Positions 7,455-16,150 of a stretch of 64,000 nucleotides of DNA are shown one piece after another. The notes below the pieces were generated by a model that had not been told where the DNA came from, did not search any database, and saw only the letters and a list, made by a program, of their open reading frames with translations. Positions within the stretch are counted from its first letter, which is position 1. Each line of letters opens with the position of its first letter. The stretch spans positions 372,001-436,000 of the forward strand of contig NZ_BMKD01000003.1 of assembly GCF_014643835.1 (NCBI RefSeq), written 5' to 3'. This stretch comes from Mucilaginibacter rubeus. Its GTDB lineage: Bacteria; Bacteroidota; Bacteroidia; Sphingobacteriales; Sphingobacteriaceae. The position numbers and the translations under genes were made by a program.

Positions 7455-9764
7455 ATGAAAAACTACATAAAAGCTGATGAGTGGAAGATAATTGAAGAAG
7501 GTTTCGATCCTCATTACAATAAAATTTCTGAAAGCATATTCAGTTTGGGTAACGGCCGTATGGGGCAGCGTGCCAATTTTGAAGAAGCTTACAGCGGCGA
7601 TACTTTGCTGGGTAACTACGTGGCCGGGGTTTATTACCCGGATAAAACCCGCGTGGGCTGGTGGAAAAACGGTTACCCCGAATATTTTGCCAAGGTACTT
7701 AACGCAGCCAATTGGGTAGGTATCGATATTGTAATTGATGGCGAACAGCTTGACCTTGCCAAATGCGAGGTAATGAGCTTCCATCGGGAACTGAACATGA
7801 AGGAAGGTTACCTGAAACGAGATTTTCATACTAAAACCGCGTCGGGTAAAGAAGTAAAGGTAGAGGCTATCCGCTTTTGCAGCATGGCCGATGATGAAAC
7901 AGGCGCTATCAAATACACGTTTACTCCGTTAAATTTCAGCGGTGCTATTACGCTAACACCATCCATTGATGGTGATGTGGTAAACAAAGACTCTAACTAC
8001 GATGAAAAGTTTTGGGACGAGGTAAGCAAGGGCACACAAACCGATGGCGGTTACATTGTAATGCGCACCAAAAAAACAGGCTTTGTTGTTGCTACCGGTA
8101 TGAAGTTTAACATCCTGCAAGGTGGTGTTGTTATTGAACCAGCTACGGAGGCTATCGAAAAAGAAAAATACGTAGCAGCTAAGATTAGCTTAGAGGCAAA
8201 ACAGGGCGAAAGTATTACGGTAATTAAATACGCCGCTAACCTGTCATCCCAAAACTATAAGCCCGAAGAACTGGTTGATCAGTTAAATTCCACATTAACC
8301 CGAATTAGTGCGAAAGGCTTTGATACCATGCTGGCCGAACAAGCTGCTGCCTGGGCCGAAAAATGGAAACACAATGATATTATTATTGATGGCGATGTAT
8401 CGGCACAACAAGCCATCCGCTTTAATATATACCAGCTTAACCAAACCTATACCGGCGAAGATGACCGCCTGAATATTGGGCCTAAAGGTTTCACCGGTGA
8501 AAAATACGGAGGCTCTACTTATTGGGACACCGAGGCTTATTGCGTGCCTTTCTACCTTTCAACAGCACCGCAAAGGGTTACCCGCAATTTGCTGCTTTAT
8601 CGCTATAAACAGTTAGGTAAAGCCATTGAAAACGCACAATTGCTTGGTTTTAAAAATGGCGCTGCCTTATATCCAATGGTTACGATGGATGGTACCGAAT
8701 GCCATAACGAATGGGAGATCACTTTTGAGGAGATCCATCGTAATGGAGCTATTGCGTTTGCTATTTATAACTATGTGCGTTATACCGGCGATGAAGCTTA
8801 TTTAGGCGATTACGGTTTTGAGGTATTGTTAGGCATAGCCAGGTTTTGGTCGCAAAGGGTTAACTGGTCGGAGGACAGACAGCAGTACGTAATGCTGAGC
8901 GTAACCGGGCCAAACGAATACGAGAACAACGTAAACAATAACTGGTACACCAGTACTATTGCAACCTGGTGTATGCAATATACTGTTGATGTTGCTGATA
9001 AAATAAAAGCAGCTGATCCGGAAAAATACGCCGCATTGGTGAGCAAGGTAAGCCTGAATGAGGAAGCCGAATTTGGCCGTTTCAACGATATCGTCCAAAA
9101 GATGTATTACCCATACGACGAGAAACGCCAGGTGTTTTTACAGCAGGATGGTTACCTTGATAAAGAACAGATCCTGGTAAAAGATCTGCCGGCTTCCGAA
9201 CGTCCTATCAACCAAAAATGGAGCTGGGACAGGATCTTGCGTTCATGCTACATTAAACAGGCTGACGTACTGCAGGGGATTTATTTTTTTGAAGATCAGT
9301 ACGATATAGATACTATTCGCCGCAACTTTGATTTTTACGAGCCGCGTACGGTGCATGAATCATCGTTATCGCCATGTGTGCACGCAATTTTGGCTGCCAA
9401 GCTCGGCGATGAGGCGCGTGCTTATGAGTTTTACCTGCGCACTGCCCGTTTAGACCTCGACGATTACAACAACGATACCGAAGATGGCTGTCATATTACT
9501 TCCATGGCCGGTACCTGGATGGCGGTTGTGGAAGGTTTTGGCGGTATGCGTGTAAGGGATGGCAAGCTTTCGTTCCAGCCGTTCATTCCAGAAAAATGGT
9601 CGTCGTTTTCGTTCCATATTGGTTTCCGCGGTGCATTGCTGAATATTAAGGTGAGCAAGGAGGGTGTGCAGATCAAGAATGCCTCGGATGTTGAAACTAC
9701 GGTATTGGTTTACGGAAAAGAGCAGTTAGTGAAAGCTAATGATGAATTACTTGTTGAAGCGTAA
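7455..9764 (+). CDS. Maltose phosphorylase (GH65)
   Basis: 769 residues, no signal peptide, so cytoplasmic. It carries the GH65 plan: N-terminal beta-sandwich, helical linker, (alpha/alpha)6 barrel, small C-terminal sandwich. The general acid is Glu488 in GPNEYENNVNNNW, matching position 487 of the Lactobacillus brevis enzyme as I recall it. ECHNEWEITFEEIHRNGA (around 415-432) is typical of maltose rather than kojibiose or trehalose phosphorylases. Reaction: maltose plus phosphate to glucose plus beta-glucose-1-phosphate. The adjacent pgmB consumes the product. The stop overlaps the next start by one base (TAATG). Confidence 0.92.
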   Translation: MKNYIKADEWKIIEEGFDPHYNKISESIFSLGNGRMGQRANFEEAYSGDTLLGNYVAGVYYPDKTRVGWWKNGYPEYFAKVLNAANWVGIDIVIDGEQLDLAKCEVMSFHRELNMKEGYLKRDFHTKTASGKEVKVEAIRFCSMADDETGAIKYTFTPLNFSGAITLTPSIDGDVVNKDSNYDEKFWDEVSKGTQTDGGYIVMRTKKTGFVVATGMKFNILQGGVVIEPATEAIEKEKYVAAKISLEAKQGESITVIKYAANLSSQNYKPEELVDQLNSTLTRISAKGFDTMLAEQAAAWAEKWKHNDIIIDGDVSAQQAIRFNIYQLNQTYTGEDDRLNIGPKGFTGEKYGGSTYWDTEAYCVPFYLSTAPQRVTRNLLLYRYKQLGKAIENAQLLGFKNGAALYPMVTMDGTECHNEWEITFEEIHRNGAIAFAIYNYVRYTGDEAYLGDYGFEVLLGIARFWSQRVNWSEDRQQYVMLSVTGPNEYENNVNNNWYTSTIATWCMQYTVDVADKIKAADPEKYAALVSKVSLNEEAEFGRFNDIVQKMYYPYDEKRQVFLQQDGYLDKEQILVKDLPASERPINQKWSWDRILRSCYIKQADVLQGIYFFEDQYDIDTIRRNFDFYEPRTVHESSLSPCVHAILAAKLGDEARAYEFYLRTARLDLDDYNNDTEDGCHITSMAGTWMAVVEGFGGMRVRDGKLSFQPFIPEKWSSFSFHIGFRGALLNIKVSKEGVQIKNASDVETTVLVYGKEQLVKANDELLVEA

Positions 9765-11578
9765 TGAAAAGCAATAAACTATTTACTTGTTTTATTGCTG
9801 CAACAATGTTGCCCGTCATTACGTTGGCACAGGTAAAACCACATCATACAAAAAAACGCATGGAACAAACTACCAACCATAAGCTCATCATATACCAGTT
9901 ATTGCCCCGCCTGTTTGGCAATACCAACACAATTAATAAAACTAATGGATCTATTGAGGAAAACGGTGTAGGCAAGCTGAACGATATCAACGATAAGGCC
10001 CTGCAGGAGATAAAGAAAATGGGCTTTACCTATGTTTGGTACACGGGCGTAATTGAGCACGCTACCATGACTGATTATTCGCAATATGGTATTAAAGCCG
10101 ATGATCCGGATATAGTAAAGGGAAGGGGGGGGTCGCCTTATGCAATTAAGGATTATTACGATATCGATCCCGATTTGGCAGTTGACGTACACAACCGGAT
10201 AGGTGAGTATGAAGCGTTGATCAAGCGTACCCACAACAACGGCTTAAAAGTATTGATGGATTTGGTACCCAACCACGTAGCCCGCACTTATGCATCAGAT
10301 GTTAAACCTGCAGGCGTGCGCGATTTTGGGGAGGATGATGATAAGAGCAAGGGTTTTAGCCCGAAGAACGATTTTTATTACATCCCTGGTCAGGCTTTTG
10401 TTGTACCGTCGGGTTATAATCCGGGAGGTGACGAGTTTAATAGTCCGCTGAAGGATGGCAAATTTGATGAGAACCCGGCTAAGGCAACCGGCAATGATGT
10501 GTTCAGTGCTGCCCCGTCAATTAATGACTGGTTTGAGACCATGAAGCTGAATTATGGTGTTGATTATATGGATCACCGTCGCGGCTATTTTGACCCTATC
10601 CCACCACTTTGGAATAAGGTTTATGATATCCTGCATTACTGGAGCGAAAAAGGCGTCGACGGTTTCCGCTGCGACATGGTGGAGATGGTGCCGATTGAGT
10701 TTTGGGGGTGGGTGATCCCCAAACTAAAAGCCGAATATCCTGGTTTGGTATTCATTGGTGAGGCTTACGATAAAGGAAAATATAACGATTATATTTATAA
10801 AGGCAAGTTCGACTATCTGTATGATAAGGTAGGCCTGTATGACGCCATCAAACGCTTAACCCGCGATGAGCACAATTCATCAACCTGGGAAATTAACGCA
10901 GTTTGGAACCACGATAGCAAAGGCATCGACGAGCACATGCTCCGGTTTATGGAAAACCATGATGAGCAGCGCATTGCCTCAAATGATTTCGCAGGTAACC
11001 CTTGGCTGGCTGTACCGGGCATGATCGTAACAGCCACGTTAAATACTGGCCCGGTGATGGTATATTTTGGCCAGGAAGTAGGGGAGCCTGCTATTGGTAC
11101 CGAGGGTTTTAGCGGCAATGATGGCCGTACTTCTATATTTGATTACTGGGGAGTGCCCGAGCATCAAAAATGGGTTAATAATCACGAGTACGATGGGGCG
11201 CAGTTATCGGCAGATCAGCAGAAGCTTCGCGGCTTTTACCATAGCTTGCTTACTGCAGTGCATAACAGCGAGGCTCTTAAATCAGGCGCGTTTTATGAAC
11301 TGATGATAGCTAACGAGCATCAACCGGGATTTGACACCCGTTTGTATATCTACGCTCGTTATACAAATAACCAGCGTATATTAGTGATAACCAATTTTAA
11401 CCGAAGCGAGCGTAAACTAACCGTGAAGCTTCCGGAAGACCTGTTAACAAAATTAAACCAAAGCGGCCATAAACAATTCACCGACCTGCTAAGCGGCGCT
11501 AAATTCAATACCGACGATATACGTAATGGTGTTGAAGTAAGCCTGCCAGCCATGGGCGGATTGTTGCTGGAGTTTTGA
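9764..11578 (+). CDS. Exported GH13 alpha-amylase family enzyme
   Basis: 604 residues. A signal peptide ends near ITLAQ (residues 1-23). The GH13 barrel has nucleophile Asp304 (GFRCDM), acid/base Glu333 (IGEAY) and Asp400 (ENHDEQR). The region around residues 110-240 is longer than in minimal amylases and includes PGGDEFNSPL. A C-terminal beta domain with ITNFNRSERKLTVKLP follows. It probably trims maltooligosaccharides in the periplasm or at the surface, complementing the GH13 at 4769. It starts inside the maltose phosphorylase stop codon, so the two are translationally coupled. Exact product specificity is not evident. Confidence 0.88.
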   Translation: MKSNKLFTCFIAATMLPVITLAQVKPHHTKKRMEQTTNHKLIIYQLLPRLFGNTNTINKTNGSIEENGVGKLNDINDKALQEIKKMGFTYVWYTGVIEHATMTDYSQYGIKADDPDIVKGRGGSPYAIKDYYDIDPDLAVDVHNRIGEYEALIKRTHNNGLKVLMDLVPNHVARTYASDVKPAGVRDFGEDDDKSKGFSPKNDFYYIPGQAFVVPSGYNPGGDEFNSPLKDGKFDENPAKATGNDVFSAAPSINDWFETMKLNYGVDYMDHRRGYFDPIPPLWNKVYDILHYWSEKGVDGFRCDMVEMVPIEFWGWVIPKLKAEYPGLVFIGEAYDKGKYNDYIYKGKFDYLYDKVGLYDAIKRLTRDEHNSSTWEINAVWNHDSKGIDEHMLRFMENHDEQRIASNDFAGNPWLAVPGMIVTATLNTGPVMVYFGQEVGEPAIGTEGFSGNDGRTSIFDYWGVPEHQKWVNNHEYDGAQLSADQQKLRGFYHSLLTAVHNSEALKSGAFYELMIANEHQPGFDTRLYIYARYTNNQRILVITNFNRSERKLTVKLPEDLLTKLNQSGHKQFTDLLSGAKFNTDDIRNGVEVSLPAMGGLLLEF

Positions 11579-11652
11579 TCAGAATTTACAGAATTTTAGA
11601 ATTGACAGAATGCTTGTCATGTTGTGAAAGGTCATAGTGTTCCATGCGGGCC

Positions 11653-11724
11653 TGCCACCCTGAACTTGTCGAAGGGTCGCGCGCAGAGGCCTTCGCCGCC
11701 ATGCTTCGACAGGCTCAGCATGAC
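11653..11724. repeat. Imperfect palindromic intergenic element
   Basis: CCCTGAACTTGTCGAAGGGT on the left and CTTCGACAGGCTCAGCATGA on the right form an imperfect stem. This type of element is frequent between genes in many bacteria. It separates the second GH13 gene from the transporter. Confidence 0.65.
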
Positions 11725-11788
11725 ACCCTGATATTCTGAAAATCCAAAAAAATCTGTGAATTTTGATTCTGACATTATAAAACCAATT

Positions 11789-13159
11789 ATGAGTAAACCA
11801 ACCATCGCGCAAAAGCCACGGTTAAGCTTTTGGCAGATCTTTAACATGAGCTTCGGCTTTTTGGGCATCCAGTTTGGTTTTGCCTTACAAACGGGTAACG
11901 CCAGCCGCATCCTCCAAACCTTTGGTGCCGATGTGGAGCATCTGTCGTGGTTTTGGCTGGCCGCGCCTATTACAGGGATGGTTGTTCAGCCCATCATTGG
12001 TCATTACAGCGACAGGACCTGGAACCGTCTCGGTCGGCGCCGCCCGTATTTTTTAACAGGCGCTATTTTATCGGGTTTGGCATTGTTTTTTATGCCCAAC
12101 TCATCTATGTTGGCAGCGCTGATCCCGCCGATAGTAGTAGGCGCGGGCATGCTGATGATCATGGATGCTTCATTCAACGTAGCTATGGAACCATTCAGAG
12201 CTTTGGTAGCCGATAACCTGCCCGATAGTCAGCATACAACCGGTTTTTCCATGCAAACCTGTTTGATAGGTGTAGGCGCTGTAATTGGTTCGTGGTTACC
12301 TTATGTTTTTGCCGAATGGTTTGGAATAGCCAAAACAGCCAATCAGGGCATTGTGCCTAATAATGTGCTGTATTCATTTTACATTGGTGCCGCGGTTTTA
12401 ATAGGCGCTATTTTGTGGACTGTGGTCCGCACAAAAGAATATCCCCCCGAAGTTTATGCAACCTTTCATGAGAAGGACGAAACGGTATCTGGGCATAAGG
12501 GCGGTTTGTTGGAGATCTTCTCCGACCTGGTCAACATGCCCAAAACTATGAAGCAATTAGGGTTGGTACAGTTTTTCTCCTGGTTTGCACTTTTCTCTAT
12601 GTGGGTATTTACTACCCCGGCAGTTGTTGACCACGTTTACCACATCCCGGCGGGGGATACGTCCTCTGCGGCCTATAATGATGCTGCCAACTGGGTAAAT
12701 GTATTGTTTGGTGTATATAATTTAGTATCGGCAGTGTATGCTTTGCTATTGCCCCGCATAGTTAAAAAACTGAGCCGAAAAAAAGCACATGCGTTTTCAT
12801 TAACTATGGGCGGTTTAGGGTTAATCTCAGTATTCTTTATTCCTGATCCCCGTTTGCTGATCTTGTCAATGATCGGGGTTGGTTTAGCCTGGGGTAGTAT
12901 CCTTGCTATGCCTTATGCTATTCTATCGAGCTCAATACCAGCCAAAAAGATAGGCGTATACATGGGTATTTTTAATTTCTTTATTACTTTTCCGCAAATA
13001 GTTAATGGCATTATTGGTGGTCCGATAGTGAAGTATGCATACAGCGGGCATGCCATTTATGCTTTGGTAATGGCCGGTATTTTTATGTTCCTGGGGGCGA
13101 TAGCTGTTCTTTTTGTTCAGGATGGTAAGAAAATTCAAATAATTGAAGCTGCAAATTGA
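11789..13159 (+). CDS. MFS sugar transporter (SLC45/sucrose-maltose symporter type)
   Basis: 456 residues from ATG 11789; the upstream GTG at 11756 adds an unneeded tail. Twelve membrane helices are expected. GIQFGFALQTGNASRI in helix 1 and the loop 2-3 motif IIGHYSDRTWNRLGRRRPYF are typical of the SLC45-like MFS group that moves sucrose or maltose with protons. It would bring maltose or short maltodextrins made by the exported GH13 enzymes to the cytoplasmic GH65 and GH31. The substrate is inferred from context. Confidence 0.85.
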   Translation: MSKPTIAQKPRLSFWQIFNMSFGFLGIQFGFALQTGNASRILQTFGADVEHLSWFWLAAPITGMVVQPIIGHYSDRTWNRLGRRRPYFLTGAILSGLALFFMPNSSMLAALIPPIVVGAGMLMIMDASFNVAMEPFRALVADNLPDSQHTTGFSMQTCLIGVGAVIGSWLPYVFAEWFGIAKTANQGIVPNNVLYSFYIGAAVLIGAILWTVVRTKEYPPEVYATFHEKDETVSGHKGGLLEIFSDLVNMPKTMKQLGLVQFFSWFALFSMWVFTTPAVVDHVYHIPAGDTSSAAYNDAANWVNVLFGVYNLVSAVYALLLPRIVKKLSRKKAHAFSLTMGGLGLISVFFIPDPRLLILSMIGVGLAWGSILAMPYAILSSSIPAKKIGVYMGIFNFFITFPQIVNGIIGGPIVKYAYSGHAIYALVMAGIFMFLGAIAVLFVQDGKKIQIIEAAN

Positions 13160-13269
13160 ATAAAAATTAAGGATTTGGCACGGTTAATGGTTTTTCGTTA
13201 ATTCAATTATTGTATATTGCGTAGTAAGTACACTTTATACATCTTTGCAGAAGCCACTAATTTGTTTGA

Positions 13270-15744
13270 ATGGAAAGTAATACCCCAAATCCGGAGTTGA
13301 TAACCAGTAAGTTAATTGAAGCAGAAAACTTACTTGAAGAAGAAGAGGAATTTCACCATCTTAATAACCCTGCCGATGGTATTAAGCCGGTTGTAAAAAA
13401 GTATCTCGGTGTACCTAATCATGCCGATCAGGTGGGGAATAAGTTCTACTTTACTGATGGCGATGCTAAAGTTGAAGTAATAGTTGTTACCGACGAGATT
13501 ATCCGTGTGAGGCTTGCGCCGCATAGCGTTTTTTTAGACGATTTTTCATACGGGGTGCCTAAGCTGCCAACCAAGGCGGCAGGTTTTACTCTGCATGAAG
13601 ATGATAATGAATTTCGGGTATCTACTTATAAAGTGAACTGCCATATCCGCAAAAAGGATTTCTTTATCTCTTTTTCAGATAGCAGTAACCATGTAACCAG
13701 CATCGATGCTGTGCCAATGCATTGGGAAGAGAACGTGCAGGCGGGCGGTTATTATGTGTTTTGCACCAAAACCTGCGCACCCGACGAAAGCTTCTTTGGC
13801 TTAGGCGATAAACCAACCGAATTTAACCTGCGTGGCAAAAGGCTAAAAAACTGGAACACTGATGCCTATTCATTTCAGTGGAACCAGGACCCTTTGTACC
13901 GCAGTATCCCTTTTTACATCAGCGTAAACGAGGGTATAGCACACGGTATCTTTTTTGATAATACATTTAAAGCGCAATTTGACTTTGGCGCCGAAGACAG
14001 GACTAAAACAAGTTTTTGGGCTGATGGCGGGGAACTGCAATATTACTATATCCACGGGCCGCACATGATGGATGTGGTAAAAAGCTATCATACCCTAACC
14101 GGTACACACCCCATGCCGCCGCTTTGGGCATTGGGTTACCATCAATGCCGCTGGAGCTATTATCCGGAGGCCAAGGTTAGGAAGATAGCTAAAGGTTTCC
14201 GCGAAAACCAGATCCCATGTGATGGCATCTACCTGGATATCGATTATATGGATGGTTACCGCTGCTTTACCTGGAACCGTAAGTATTTCCCTGATCCTAA
14301 AAAAATGATCAGCGAGCTTGCGGCTGATGGCTTTAAAACTGTGGTAATTATTGACCCGGGGATTCGTGTGGATGACAACTACGAGGTATTCAGAGAGGGT
14401 AAGGAGAAGCGATATTTCTGCCGTCGAAGCGATGATTACTTTATGGAGGGGCACGTATGGCCGGGCCGTTGCCAGTTTCCAGATTTTACCAATCCTGAAG
14501 TGCGCGAATGGTGGGGCGGTTTGTTTGACGAATTGGTTCAAATGGGCGTTGCCGGTGTTTGGAACGATATGAATGAGCCCGCTGTATTCGGTGCCGGCAC
14601 CTTCCCCGATGATGTGCGCCACCAGTATGATGGTTACCGCGGCTCGCACCGCAAGGCACATAATATTTATGGTATGCAGATGGTACGCTCAACCTACGAG
14701 GGTTTGCGCAAGATCATGAAAAACAAACGCCCTTTTACTATTACAAGGGCAGGTTACTCGGGCGTACAACGCTTTTCATCGGTATGGACCGGTGATAACG
14801 TGGCCTCATGGGAACACCTTAAGCTGGGTAATATCCAGTGTCAGCGTTTGTCGATATCCGGCATACCGTTTTGCGGCACCGACATTGGCGGTTTTAGTGG
14901 TGAGCCCGATGGCGAACTGTTTACCCGCTGGATTCAGATGGGCACCTTTTCGCCGTTTATGCGTGCGCACTCGGCAGGTGATACCAAAGAGCGCGAGCCA
15001 TGGAGTTTTGGTGAACCATTCACTGCCATCAACCGTAAGTTTATCGAACTGCGTTACCGCTTGATCCCTTACCTGTACTCCACTTTCTGGGAGCATCACC
15101 GCTATGGTTTCCCTATTTTGAGGCCGATAGTGATGCATGAGCAGGACACACAGCTAAACCACTTCCGCCAGGATGAGTTTACATATGGTGATAAGATCCT
15201 GATTTGCCCTGTAATGGAACCGGGCCAGATCAAACGCAACGTATACCTGCCTAAAGGTAAATGGTACAACTTCTGGACTCACGAGGTTGTTAACGGCGGC
15301 CAGGAAGTATCAGTAGATACCCCACTTGAAACCATGCCTCTATTCATTAAAGCAGGTTCGGTAATCCCTGAATACCCGGTAATGCAGTATGTTGGCCACA
15401 AAGAGATTGAAGAAGTAAAGCTGAATATTTACTATACCGATTATGAAGTAAATTCATTCCTGTTTGAAGATTACGGCGAAACCTTTGCTTACGAGCAGGA
15501 TATTTATCTGGAGAAAAAGTTTGTGGTAAATGGCAGCAGCAAAAATTTAACCATTGATCAGAGCCTGGAAGGTTTGTATACCCCACGCTATGACGGCTAT
15601 CATTTTAACCTGATAGGTTTGCCGTTTACGCCATCAAAAATAAAAGTAGATGGCAAAGAGGTAAAAGAATTTCAACTAAATGATGATAAAACGGTAGAAT
15701 TTAAATACAGTAAAAACTTTAAACATATTGAAATAAGCAGATAG
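13270..15744 (+). CDS. Cytoplasmic GH31 alpha-glucosidase
   Basis: 824 residues without a signal peptide. It has an N-terminal beta-sandwich, then the GH31 barrel with nucleophile Asp433 in WNDMNEPAVF and acid/base Asp509 in WTGDNVASW, then C-terminal beta domains. It releases glucose from the non-reducing end of malto- or isomalto-oligosaccharides. It lies 110 bases after the transporter. The first about 30 residues are Glu-rich (EAENLLEEEEEF) and outside the catalytic fold. A terminator follows the gene. Confidence 0.9.
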   Translation: MESNTPNPELITSKLIEAENLLEEEEEFHHLNNPADGIKPVVKKYLGVPNHADQVGNKFYFTDGDAKVEVIVVTDEIIRVRLAPHSVFLDDFSYGVPKLPTKAAGFTLHEDDNEFRVSTYKVNCHIRKKDFFISFSDSSNHVTSIDAVPMHWEENVQAGGYYVFCTKTCAPDESFFGLGDKPTEFNLRGKRLKNWNTDAYSFQWNQDPLYRSIPFYISVNEGIAHGIFFDNTFKAQFDFGAEDRTKTSFWADGGELQYYYIHGPHMMDVVKSYHTLTGTHPMPPLWALGYHQCRWSYYPEAKVRKIAKGFRENQIPCDGIYLDIDYMDGYRCFTWNRKYFPDPKKMISELAADGFKTVVIIDPGIRVDDNYEVFREGKEKRYFCRRSDDYFMEGHVWPGRCQFPDFTNPEVREWWGGLFDELVQMGVAGVWNDMNEPAVFGAGTFPDDVRHQYDGYRGSHRKAHNIYGMQMVRSTYEGLRKIMKNKRPFTITRAGYSGVQRFSSVWTGDNVASWEHLKLGNIQCQRLSISGIPFCGTDIGGFSGEPDGELFTRWIQMGTFSPFMRAHSAGDTKEREPWSFGEPFTAINRKFIELRYRLIPYLYSTFWEHHRYGFPILRPIVMHEQDTQLNHFRQDEFTYGDKILICPVMEPGQIKRNVYLPKGKWYNFWTHEVVNGGQEVSVDTPLETMPLFIKAGSVIPEYPVMQYVGHKEIEEVKLNIYYTDYEVNSFLFEDYGETFAYEQDIYLEKKFVVNGSSKNLTIDQSLEGLYTPRYDGYHFNLIGLPFTPSKIKVDGKEVKEFQLNDDKTVEFKYSKNFKHIEISR

Positions 15745-15853
15745 TATTTAGAAGAGGTTAAAGCTGAAGAGCAAAAGGTTAAAGGTAGCTGTAGCCTTGT
15801 AAATCAAGAAAAAAAACCTTTATAGCTTTGCTCACGTTAAGGCTATCTCATTA

Positions 15854-15885
15854 AAACGCCATTGCTACTGCAATGGCGTTTTTTG
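15854..15885 (+). terminator. Terminator after the GH31 gene
   Basis: AACGCCATTGC pairs with GCAATGGCGTT around a 4-base loop and runs into TTTTTT. It ends the alpha-glucan transcript before glgB. Confidence 0.85.
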
Positions 15886-16150
15886 TATGAATTCGAATTT
15901 ATTGGATTAGATGAACGGACAGAATGCTTAGTAAATTTAATAAATTCTCTTAATTCAATAAATCAGTTCAGACAAGTTATCCTGTTAATTCTCAAATTCG
16001 GTAAATTCTGATTCAGACAATCTTCCCTTCAAAAATAAATCTCCAAAACCCTGCATAATATATTAATCCTGTTATATTTGATTACATATAAACCAAACTC
16101 ATTCCTGTGATTTGGGTTATTTACTAACACCCTAACAGGTTATCTATATC
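15886..16150. other. AT-rich gap upstream of glgB with short repeats
   Basis: No gene seen. It contains two copies of TTCAGACAA (15967-15975, 16012-16020) and several AATTC-type words. The same word forms one arm of the palindrome at 26654-26729, so this looks like part of the same intergenic repeat family. The glgB promoter must lie here, but I cannot place a convincing -7 box. Confidence 0.5.
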
